From Phymatolithon calcareum (taxonomy: Eukaryota > Rhodophyta > Florideophyceae > Hapalidiales), in contig OZ345372.1 in the NCBI GenBank assembly GCA_977006965.1, forward strand, positions 744,001 through 808,000: DNA of 64,000 nt. Direction: 5' to 3'. Position 1 is the first letter of the stretch. The number at the start of each line of letters is the position of its first letter. The notes beneath the pieces are model-generated. The model did no database searches. It was given only the letters and a program-made list of their open reading frames with translations, and had not been told where the DNA came from. Shown piece after piece: positions 21,564 through 30,004 of this stretch. A program made the translations under genes and the position numbers.

Positions 21564-22247
21564 ATGACGTCGGTGCGCACCACGTTTATAACAGCGGTAA
21601 CTGCTTGCGCTGCAGGAGTTTTGGGCGGCTATGCAATAGGCCGATGCACGCGAAGAAAGTCCACCAGGATGTCACCTAAAGTGCTAAAGGCTGCTAAATT
21701 CAGTGCGTTCAAGCATCGTGATCAGCGCCGGAACAATGCAATTCAAGAGCCCTACATTAATCACCCGCTGCGTGTTGCGGCAATGCTCTCCTCAATTGGG
21801 GCGGAAGAATGCGTTCTCATATCGGCTCTTCTTCATGATACTGTGGAAGATACCGAAACAACTCTGTCAGAAATCAAGGAACTTTTTGGATCTAAAGTTG
21901 CCAGCATCGTCGCTGAAGTGACGGATGATAAGTCTCTTCCAAAACATGTTCGGAAACAGAAGCAAATTGAGCATGCTCCTCTGATTTCGAAGGAAGCGAA
22001 GCTAGTCAAGCTTGCCGATAAATTGGATAATCTATCCGATCTCTTAGAAAGCACTCCGACCGGATGGACGCCTGAAAGAATTTCCGAATATTTCTCATGG
22101 GCAGAAAAAGTCGTTCATGGGTTGCGAGGTACCAACGCAGAATTGGAACAAAAGCTTGACCACTTGTTCCTACTTCGTGCTAAGGCTGTTGCTGCGGCAG
22201 TGGAAGCAACGACAAGTCCAGCAGGAAATACAACTAACGCAGCCTGA
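21564..22247 (+). CDS. MESH1/HDDC3-like HD-domain pyrophosphohydrolase
   Basis: 227 residues from the ATG at 21564 (MTSVRTTF). The core matches metazoan HDDC3/MESH1 and the hydrolase domain of RelA/SpoT: FAxxHRxQxRR-like FSAFKHRDQRRNNAI (about 46-60), PYINHP (63-68), LISALLHDTVEDT (about 85-97, the HD metal site), EVTDDKSLPK and AKLVKLADKLDNLSDL (145-160). It also has GW.PERISEYFSWAEKVV and HGLRGTN. The family hydrolyses (p)ppGpp at the 3' position, and the animal enzyme also takes NADPH. There is no synthetase or TGS domain, so it is hydrolase-only. Unlike animal MESH1 it has an N-terminal hydrophobic segment (TAVTACAAGVLGGYAIGRC, 10-28) followed by basic residues, suggesting a membrane anchor or organelle leader. 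Confidence 0.88.
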   Translation: MTSVRTTFITAVTACAAGVLGGYAIGRCTRRKSTRMSPKVLKAAKFSAFKHRDQRRNNAIQEPYINHPLRVAAMLSSIGAEECVLISALLHDTVEDTETTLSEIKELFGSKVASIVAEVTDDKSLPKHVRKQKQIEHAPLISKEAKLVKLADKLDNLSDLLESTPTGWTPERISEYFSWAEKVVHGLRGTNAELEQKLDHLFLLRAKAVAAAVEATTSPAGNTTNAA

Positions 22248-22285
22248 AACTACGGAGAAGATGGAGAGCGACACGTCTTATTTAT

Positions 22286-24439
22286 TTACCGATCAATTTC
22301 GTCCAGCGACATGGAGGCGGCATGCATTTCGATAAAATCCCGTCTCGGGGCCACTCGATTTCCCATGAGCACAGTAAAAATGTTATCGGCAACAATAGCA
22401 TCATCGATATTCACTCTCTTCAGTTGCCTAGTTTCCGGATCCATTGTCGTATTCCACAGCTGCACCGGCATCATTTCCCCCAACCCCTTGAACCGCTGCA
22501 ATGTGAACTTTGCCCCCGGAGCCAAAACGTCCCGCACGTAAATGTCCCGCTCTTCCTCGCTATACAGATACACCTTCTCCTTACCCTTCTCCAGCTTAAA
22601 CAACGGAGGACATGCGATATAAACAAACCCATCTTCGATGAGCTTCCTCTGGTACCGGAAGAAGAAAGTCAACAATAGCGTCCGAATATGCGCACCATCG
22701 ACATCCGCATCGGTCATGATAATGATCTTGTGGTATCGCAGCGCTTGCTCCTTGAAATCGTCGCCGCGCACACCCAATCCGAGCGCAGTGATAAGCGCCT
22801 GGATTTCAGCGTTCCGATAAATCTTCGCATCATCCGTCTTCTCAATATTCAAAATCTTTCCCCGCAGAGGCAAAATCGCCTGCGTATTCCGGTCCCGCGC
22901 CTGCTTTGCCGATCCGCCGGCGCTTTCCCCTTCCACCACAAATACTTCGCATTCTGACGCATCCTTGGATGCACAGTCAGCCAACTTTCCTGGAAGAGTT
23001 GTGCTTTCCAGCACGTTCTTGCGTCGCACTACTTCGCGTGCCCGTCTCGCCGCTTCCGCCGCCGCCTGTGCGCCGAGGGCTTTTTCCACGACATCAGCAA
23101 GTACGCGTGGGTTGAATTCAAAGAAATCTATCAGCCCACGGGCACACACACCATCGACGATTGCCCGAACCTCCGGATTGCCCAGTTTTGACTTCGTCTG
23201 TCCTTCGAACTCAGGGTTCGGCACTTTCGCCGCGACAATTGCGGTCAAACCCTCTCGGACATATTCGCCGGAAAGATTTGCAGCAGAGTCCCTGAGTTTG
23301 CCAGACTTGCGCGCAAGTTGATTCACAGTACGTGTTATAGCCGTTCGCATTCCCTCAATATGCGTCCCACCGTCAGCCGTTCGAATATTGTTCGCGAACC
23401 CAAAGACGGCATCAGAGTACGAATCAGAACTCCAACGTAGAGCCACCTCGACAGTAACGCCTTTGCTCTCACCCGTCAAGAATATTGTGCTCGGATTGTC
23501 GTGCAAAGCCGTCTTCCCGGTACACAGTTTTTCTGCATACTCTGCGATTCCACCATCGTGTCGGTAGATATGCTCCTTCGCCGTCTTCGCTTCTTTTCCA
23601 TTTTCTCCATCTCCGTCTTGCGCATCTTCTCGCAAAACGATTTCCAAGCCCGCGTTCAGGTAGGCAAGCTCGTCAAGTCGCCGACTGAGAACATTGAACT
23701 CAAAATCGACTGTAGTCGTGAACACAGTGCTGTCGGGCATAAATCGAACACGAGTTCCCGTTCGATCTTTGTCATCGACATCAGCATCGCGCTTCGAAAT
23801 AGCCCCTTGTGGGACACCCTTTGCAAAACGCATCGTGAAGTGGTTTCCATCTCGCCAGACGTCTACGTCAAGCCACTCGCTTAGCGCATTCACGACACTA
23901 AGCCCGACGCCGTGCAGTCCACCGGAAACCCTGTATCCTGAGCCACCGAATTTGCCGCCGGCGTGCAACACTGTAAGAACGGTCTCCAATGCGCTCTTCC
24001 CGGTTGTGGGGTGGAGATCCGTTGGAATTCCGCGTCCATCGTCACAAACGCTTACGCTTCCGTCTGCATGCAGTGTGACCTCTACGCGGGTGCAATGACC
24101 GGCAAGCGCCTCGTCTACAGCATTGTCCACGACCTCGTATACGAGATGGTGCAAACCGCGTGGGCCCGTCGATCCAATGTACATGCCCGGACGCTTTCGC
24201 ACGGGTTCTAGACCTTCAAGCACCTGAATGTCTGATGCATCGTATGCCGTGCGGGCCGGGGCCGCGGTTGCAACGGCCCTAAAAATTGGTCGTTGCCGCC
24301 GTGTTTGCATTGGACGCAGCAAGCGAGTTCTTGCGTTACATGGGGCTCCAACTCGACGCCAACCGAAAACGCTGACGAATGCAGTGCGTGTACGACCGCC
24401 TAGCGCCACGGCCGCTGCCGCGCGGACGCCGCATTGCAT
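22286..24439 (-). CDS. GYRB: DNA gyrase subunit B, plastid-targeted
   Basis: 717 residues, one exon. Residues 1 to about 62 are rich in Ala/Arg with no acidic residues (MQCGVRAAAAVALGG, TAFVSVFGWRR), a transit peptide; the bacterial part starts near YDASDIQVLEGLEPVRKRPG (about 66). GHKL ATPase: PGMYIGSTGPRGLHHLVYE, VDNAVDEALAGHC, DDGRGIPTD, GGLHGVGLSVVNALS. Transducer: REGLTAIVAAKVPNPEFEGQ. Toprim: VVEGESAGGSAKQ and IIMTDADVDGAHI. C-terminus: RFKGLGEM and GNRVAPRRDFIE. The length and lack of an insert fit cyanobacterial-type GyrB. With GyrA it supercoils plastid DNA. The stop lies 38 bp from the stop of the HDDC3-like gene, so the 3' ends of the transcripts must overlap. Confidence 0.96.
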   Translation of the reverse strand: MQCGVRAAAAVALGGRTRTAFVSVFGWRRVGAPCNARTRLLRPMQTRRQRPIFRAVATAAPARTAYDASDIQVLEGLEPVRKRPGMYIGSTGPRGLHHLVYEVVDNAVDEALAGHCTRVEVTLHADGSVSVCDDGRGIPTDLHPTTGKSALETVLTVLHAGGKFGGSGYRVSGGLHGVGLSVVNALSEWLDVDVWRDGNHFTMRFAKGVPQGAISKRDADVDDKDRTGTRVRFMPDSTVFTTTVDFEFNVLSRRLDELAYLNAGLEIVLREDAQDGDGENGKEAKTAKEHIYRHDGGIAEYAEKLCTGKTALHDNPSTIFLTGESKGVTVEVALRWSSDSYSDAVFGFANNIRTADGGTHIEGMRTAITRTVNQLARKSGKLRDSAANLSGEYVREGLTAIVAAKVPNPEFEGQTKSKLGNPEVRAIVDGVCARGLIDFFEFNPRVLADVVEKALGAQAAAEAARRAREVVRRKNVLESTTLPGKLADCASKDASECEVFVVEGESAGGSAKQARDRNTQAILPLRGKILNIEKTDDAKIYRNAEIQALITALGLGVRGDDFKEQALRYHKIIIMTDADVDGAHIRTLLLTFFFRYQRKLIEDGFVYIACPPLFKLEKGKEKVYLYSEEERDIYVRDVLAPGAKFTLQRFKGLGEMMPVQLWNTTMDPETRQLKRVNIDDAIVADNIFTVLMGNRVAPRRDFIEMHAASMSLDEIDR

Positions 24440-24742
24440 CGTCGAACTCGTGGGCTATTGTCTTAACTGTGAGCAAGAGGATTTAAGAAACCTGGCGTAG
24501 GGAATCCGCAGATCGCTTATATCACTACCGACGGGTGATCATACAGCCTCGGTTCTGACATTGGCCAGCGCGTTCAGCTTTTCGAAATTTTGTTAGCCAA
24601 TAGAGAACATTGAAAGCAGCATGGAATACGTATGAGCCAATGGGTGACTTTCGAGCTTTCATTTCATGCTGGCTATTTATTAACAATTGTAAATCTATTA
24701 AATAAATTTACATTTTAACACATTTTATTAAAAAATCATTCG
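24440..24742. other. 5' flank of GyrB, no gene recognised
   Basis: About 300 bp, becoming strongly AT-rich toward the palindrome. ATTGGC and CCAAT-like motifs near 24560 and 24597 may belong to the GyrB promoter. Confidence 0.4.
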
Positions 24743-24826
24743 AACTTGAGCTCATCCCATTATGCTTCTATAGAATTCAATTTAAAAATTGAATTCTATA
24801 GAAGCATAATGGGATGAGCTCAAGTT
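24743..24826. repeat. Perfect 41-bp inverted repeat (hairpin)
   Basis: Arms 24743-24783 and 24786-24826 are exact reverse complements with a 2-base AA spacer (AACTTGAGCTCATCCC...GGGATGAGCTCAAGTT). It is flanked by AT-rich DNA 300 bp upstream of GyrB. No ORF lies inside. Such long perfect palindromes are unstable, which argues for recent origin. Confidence 0.95.
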
Positions 24827-25301
24827 AAAATTTTCAGCTTAAAAACAAAAGCCACGTTTAGGCAGGAAATTCCTTCCAGATTCCGCAGCTGATGACGATC
24901 CCACACATCACTCCCAGGCCATTGAGTAGAGGAGCTCGACCAGCGATCCTATGCAGACATGTGTGCGACATGGCCGGACGCCCAAACCCTACTGCTGAGT
25001 TCATTTCTTTTTGGATCTACTGCTATTGGTGCGCCCGCTACTTGTTGCTTGAAGTAGTAGGACATGTAGCGTAAATAGCCTCACAGTCGGATTATTTACT
25101 TAAATAAACATACAATTTTCACATGATATCACAAAGCACGAGGACCGACCTCGTTTCTACCTAAAAGAATATTGCTGCCAAGCCACTGTACACACCCAAC
25201 GAAAACCATATGCCGTTGTCCGAACCAGCACTTGTTACAAACTTGACACTGACGAAATAACAATACAAAAGATAAGCCCCGCTAGTCTGCAAAAGTCACT
25301 T
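24827..25301. other. Intergenic, no gene recognised
   Basis: AT-rich spacer between the palindrome and the 3' end of the kinase gene. Confidence 0.4.
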
Positions 25302-27158
25302 TCAGCTCACCACCTGTACAGCCTGCGTGGCTTTTGGTGCCTCCACGACGGTGGTGAGTGGCTTAGACATATCCGGTGACATGGGCCGTTCCTCCTTCTC
25401 AGTGACTTGCTTCTGTAACGATTGCTGGTATTTCCGACTCTCCTTTTCACGGAAATCGGCGACAACAGAAAATATCCTACCCATATGATCTTGCATCGCA
25501 GCGCGTTGCAGGAACGGATGCTTCAACATTTCAGCTGCAGATGCACGCTTGGCCGGATCAATCACAGTGCAACGCTCGATAAAGTCATGGAAATCACTCG
25601 TCCATTCGTCCGGTGCCTTCAGTCGCGGCGGACCTTCTGTGGCAATCAGGAACATTGCCTTCATCTGTGTCTCATGCAGCAGAGGTGGCGATCCTTCCGC
25701 ACACTCAATGGCAAGCACACCGGTTGACCATACATCCACCTTGCAGTCGTACTCCATGCCGCGACAAACCTCAGGTGCCATCCAGAATGGCGTTCCGATA
25801 ACCGTGTTCCGCTTGTCGCTCTTCTCGGTCAATTGAGCGGCGAACCCAAAGTCTGCGATTTTCACCTTGCCCTCGCGAGTTAACAGCGTGTTATCAGATT
25901 TAATGTCGCGGTGAATTCGCTTAATGCCGTGAAGAGAAGCCAATCCTTGAAGTACTTCGCGGCAAATATAGGCGATTTCAGGTTCATTCAGATGCATCCT
26001 CCGATCGTTCAGGAAATAGAGTACGTCAGTCAGGGAGCCGCCGTCAGCGAGTTCCATCACAATGAACAGATGGTTCTCAAGCTTGTATGCGTCATAGCAT
26101 TTGATCAAATTCTGATGGAATGCCGAACTCATCACTGCAATCTCAAACTTGAACAATGCAAGCTCCTCGTCGGACTTGGGAATGACACGCTTGATGGCAA
26201 GCGTGACCTGGCGTTTCGGATCATATGCACGATACACAGAACCAGATGAACCTTCTCCGATCTTGACAACCCTTTCGAAAATTTGGAGCGGGTCGGCTTC
26301 GATGAAGCTGGGCGTCCAGGCCTTCAACATTCCATTATCAACGCGAGTGGCTTCGCTCATCTGCATGTGTTGGTTCAGATATTCAGACACTTTTTCAGGG
26401 TTGTGTTCCTTGTCGTGCGACATTTGAAGTACATCCAAAAGCTCCTGAGGATTCCGTAACGCATCGTCGCGGTTAATGCCGGAGTGTTTAAGCATGATTT
26501 CCCATTCGCGCGGGAGTCCAGCAAAGCCGGTCGGAGAGGTGGCGTCAACTTGCACATGCGTCTTATGTTGAAAATGAGTCGGCTGACCGACGAACACAGA
26601 TGGAGCCTGAATGGAATGACGCAGAATGGAGGACGAGCTCGGTCCAGAATGCAGTCTGCGATACTTGCTGCGAAGAGCCGCGGAAATACTGGCTTCCTCG
26701 CGATCAGGGTTTGTCGGTCTATCAGGCGGAGATTCGGACGGCATGAGATGGCGACGAAGACGGTCATGCAAATGCCCCGGACGTGCCTTGAACGACGGTT
26801 TCAAAGGTGACAGTCTGGAATCGCGTGTTGATGTTATTCGTGGCGGTGAGGAGTACACCTCGCGAATGGCATCGTCCAATCCCTTGTACGTGCCTGTGGC
26901 AGGATCGAATTCGACATGAATGCGGCGCTTCACGTCCGTAGGTCGAGACACGTGCTGATGTCTGGAACCAGGCATTGTGTCGGCGCGGTATTGACGCGCG
27001 GCGACGTCAACGTTTGTGTCCAATGGTGCAAGCGGTGCGCGCGAAGGAGCAGCGGAAGAGCCCTTGGAAAGTGAGGAAGCGGATGTTGTTGTTGGGGAAA
27101 AGTCTGGCGACTGGTCGAAGTCGTTAGGACAAGCGGGTTCTGAAAGAGAATTGCCCAT
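25302..27158 (-). CDS. PAK-family (STE20) Ser/Thr kinase with CRIB motif
   Basis: 618 residues, one exon. MGNSLS at the N-terminus fits a myristoylation site. A CRIB/PBD motif at about 184-218 reads IQAPSVFVGQPTHFQHKTHV followed by GFAGLPREWEIMLKHSGI. A second CRIB-like stretch at about 70-98 reads VSRPTDVKRRIHVEFDPATG then TYKGL. The kinase domain spans about 295-551: P-loop GEGSSGSVY (301-309), AIK Lys (323), HRDIKSDN (416-423), DFG (436-438), GTPFWMAPEV (455-464) and VDVWSTGVLAIECAEG. The HRDIKSDN and GTPFWMAPEV motifs are STE20/PAK hallmarks. PAKs are switched on by GTP-bound Rho/Rac/Cdc42-type GTPases and control the cytoskeleton and cell polarity. The linker is Ser/Pro/Arg rich. A C-terminal Lys/Glu-rich coil (about 570-600) follows the kinase domain. 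Confidence 0.93.
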   Translation of the reverse strand: MGNSLSEPACPNDFDQSPDFSPTTTSASSLSKGSSAAPSRAPLAPLDTNVDVAARQYRADTMPGSRHQHVSRPTDVKRRIHVEFDPATGTYKGLDDAIREVYSSPPRITSTRDSRLSPLKPSFKARPGHLHDRLRRHLMPSESPPDRPTNPDREEASISAALRSKYRRLHSGPSSSSILRHSIQAPSVFVGQPTHFQHKTHVQVDATSPTGFAGLPREWEIMLKHSGINRDDALRNPQELLDVLQMSHDKEHNPEKVSEYLNQHMQMSEATRVDNGMLKAWTPSFIEADPLQIFERVVKIGEGSSGSVYRAYDPKRQVTLAIKRVIPKSDEELALFKFEIAVMSSAFHQNLIKCYDAYKLENHLFIVMELADGGSLTDVLYFLNDRRMHLNEPEIAYICREVLQGLASLHGIKRIHRDIKSDNTLLTREGKVKIADFGFAAQLTEKSDKRNTVIGTPFWMAPEVCRGMEYDCKVDVWSTGVLAIECAEGSPPLLHETQMKAMFLIATEGPPRLKAPDEWTSDFHDFIERCTVIDPAKRASAAEMLKHPFLQRAAMQDHMGRIFSVVADFREKESRKYQQSLQKQVTEKEERPMSPDMSKPLTTVVEAPKATQAVQVVS

Positions 27159-28483
27159 AGCTGAGCAGTGTCTGAGCTTAAGGTCGCTGATGGTGGGCGG
27201 GAAAATTACCGGATGAGCAGCGTGGTACTAAAGCGGAGGCAGAGAAGGCGGGAGGAGCGACTTATCGGGAAGGAGGTGAACGTTTGGACGCAGAAGGCCG
27301 TAACGAATCTCTCGGCGATCGTTACAGATGAGAACGGCTGCTCGCGCCGATGTATGCGTTACATCTAGATGGGATGCTTGTCGCCGTCTCATTCAGCTAG
27401 TTCTGTGCGAGGGTGGATGTACGAGAGCGCGCGAAAGTGCCATTCAGAGTGTAACGGCTAGAGGCATCAAAAGAGGGCCGTGGGACTGAGTTGGATTGAT
27501 AAGTTAATTCACGATGGTTTTTTAGCTGTAGGAGGAGTGTGCTGGCTGATGAGGTGTTGTATTCCTCCGAGTATTAGCACGGAAAACGGAATGTGGATTG
27601 GGTATTCTCAAACGGCACATGGAGAGGACTGCTCTTTTCAAGTTTTTGAAAGCCGTGCACCTCAACGACTCGATTACTGTGAGATCTATTCGCCGGGCCT
27701 TACGATACGTATATCATTGTCGTCTATGTGCCCCCAGGGCGTAACGGTACGAGGAAGCGCGCCTTGCCACTCATATTAAAAGCTCAGTTTTCTCATGGAA
27801 AATTTAAGAAAAAACGGGAAATTGGTTCAGGTGTTTGGTCCGTTATGACACCATTTGTTGTGCACAAGTGCATTAAACTGTGCACGCACATTTGAAATAT
27901 ATCACAGATCTAGCATATGTGCAACAACAATTTAATGAAAAAATTCCATCACAGGCATGTTGGGACAAGTGGAGGAGGAACACCTTTTAGGGCTCCGAAA
28001 GTGCACTATCTGGTACTCATTGTGTGAGCGCCGTACAGTGTCCACGAGCAGCAATGGAGGAGAGTAGTCCTTCCGTCCGATCCGTTCGGCGTTTGCTCCT
28101 GAAAATATCTCCTTTCGTACAACCCTTCCGTAGATGCTGCTTGTTGATTGAGGGCACCTCAACAGTCATGCCGAGTATCTGTAACGCCCTAAAAGTGGAC
28201 TCCTCTCTCGATGTTTCGTCGGGCGACATTCCTTCCCCTCCCGTCTTTGCCCCATACTTGGCAGCTGGAGACCATATTACTCCACGGAACAAACTTCGAG
28301 AAGACTGATCTGTAGCTAGATATAATTGTTCAGTACAAAAATTCGTTGACGAAATGCTGTTTGCGAACACTCATCTAAATGCTTTGACAAACCATACCAA
28401 ACAGCTTTATCTCTTTCATCCGTATATTATGTCAGGGAGGCTAACAAATGAAGGTACATGAGCCTCGTTGAAAATGAGCAGAG
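27159..28483. other. Intergenic, no gene recognised
   Basis: Kinase 5' flank, then about 1 kb without a legible gene. A frame at 28054-28308 (MEESSPSVRSVRRLLLK) is open but unrecognised. Confidence 0.4.
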
Positions 28484-28690
28484 AAATTGAGTTGGAATGC
28501 AAGAGACTCACAAGAGCGCTTGTTGGCAGAGAAATACGAATCAAGGACGTTTTGAGTAGCCAGAGGACTGTAGCTAAGAGAATTTTGCAAAAGCTGCCCC
28601 GTTACTCCAAGTTGAGGCTTTGGGAGCATTCAAATAAGAGCATCAAATATCCCCAGCCGTGGCAAAATGCCAGCGTTTTTGCCGCACGAG
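28484..28690 (+). repeat. R3 dispersed coding-like repeat, copy 2
   Basis: The frame reads ELECKRLTRALVGREIRIKD, then KLPRYSKLRLWEHSNKSIKY. The copy at 59508 reads DECKRLTRAPASIEIRIKEV, and the copy at 13468 has the RRWELLNK part. Matching amino acids across copies suggest a dispersed protein-coding element or gene fragment of unknown identity. Confidence 0.6.
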
Positions 28691-29497
28691 ACAAGAGTTT
28701 TAAACAATTCTTAGTCGTTGTCTTGCCATCAAAACACCAGTAAGTACGACAGGGACGAGCACAGTGGAAGTGACCCATTTCTGGTGGTATGCCGTCGCGA
28801 AGACCTCAGGCCTTAACTGGGTAGGGTTGATACCACTGTCCCATGCTCTCTTGAATGAAAACAGTGCAGACACATGTTGTATGTACATAAGTAAAATATC
28901 GATCTCTTCCAGAGGTCCACACGGACGTGCCGGTCGCTGGGCACAACGGCTACATTGAGTTGAGTCTCATATATTATATGACGGGTGGGGATCAGATACT
29001 GTAACATCCTGGTATACGTCAATCAACGATTACAGTCCTCGTTGCTCTTATCGTCAACTTGAAAGTGTCATATGCTCTGCCGAAATGTTCAGTACAATTG
29101 AATCAATGACGCCCTTTCGTGCTATCACGGAAAAAGGCTGTGGTATGCGAAAAAGTGCCGATTAGGATAAAGCAAACATGCAGTCTCTTCGCGCAGAAGA
29201 TTGCAAGCGCGCACAGAATGTGGTGTGGGGCATCGTCCTAATGCGCAAAGGATGCTGTGCAAAGCGCTGACCACAAGATAGGAAGTCGTATGTCGGAGTT
29301 TCGAGCGCCAAGGTCCCCACGTGGAGCACCTGACGGTTCGTAAGTCTGAGTCTCGTTTCCATTCAATACTCAGGTTTGGTATCACCCTGACTATCCGCAC
29401 TGCTAGATCATCTCTACTCAATTTAATAGAAATTGCAACTCAAACGAATAGAATTCCCAGAGTAACAGAAGCCAGATTCTTCTTGTTAATGCAGCCT
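28691..29497. other. Intergenic, no gene recognised
   Basis: No domain visible on either strand. Confidence 0.4.
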
Positions 29498-29640
29498 TAA
29501 ATACTCGACGGAGTGCGATCTAGAAGCAAATGTCAACCGGAACTTGGTGGCCGAGTAGTTTTGTCTCGTGTCAGATTATGAGCTCAAGTAACGCCTGGAG
29601 TATTCAAAGTCGGAGGTTTGAACATAAGCTTCCCCCAGTA
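29498..29640 (+). repeat. Possible tRNA-derived SINE-like repeat, copy 1
   Basis: Contains GGTGGCCGAGTAGTTTTGTC, an A-box-like sequence of the Leu/Ser tRNA type, and about 65 bp later GGAGGTTTGAAC, a B-box-like sequence. The first 80 bp recur at 29701. There is no proper cloverleaf, so I do not call it a tRNA gene. Confidence 0.45.
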
Positions 29641-29700
29641 TCGCCTGGATCTCCTGCTTGACAATCGCTCCTGAATCGAGGTGGAGTGTTAGTGCGACAC

Positions 29701-29785
29701 TAAATAGTCGCAGGAGTGCGATCTATAGGCAAGTATCAATCGCAACTTGGTGGACGAGTAGTTTTGTCTTGTGTCACTTATATAG
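29701..29785 (+). repeat. SINE-like repeat, copy 2 (5' part)
   Basis: Matches 29498-29580 at a 203-bp offset (GAGTGCGATCTA, CAACTTGGTGGACGAGTAGT, TTTGTCTTGTGTCA). The A-box-like part is present and the B-box part is not. Confidence 0.6.
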
Positions 29786-30004
29786 CACAAGCTTGTCTGC
29801 TCTTTACTTTTTACGTCTTCGGGGCTACTAGGGGAATGCCATAGGATCACTGGGAGTCTTCGGAGGTGATCCTACGCAAATTGTGCGGGCATGGCCAACA
29901 CGAATATTTAGTTTACTTCACAGAAGACCCCAGATGTCCCGGCGGACGAGCTACCGTTAATTCATATCAATACAATCGGCCAAAAGGTCTTAAACCAAGG
30001 CCCA
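29786..30004. other. 3' flank of the TPM-RING gene
   Basis: No feature recognised apart from the presumed 3' UTR. Confidence 0.4.

Noticed and set aside
28017-28370. Overlapping 117- and 94-codon frames on opposite strands
   Set aside because: Neither shows a domain, a bias over the other strand or a homologous copy; probably chance.
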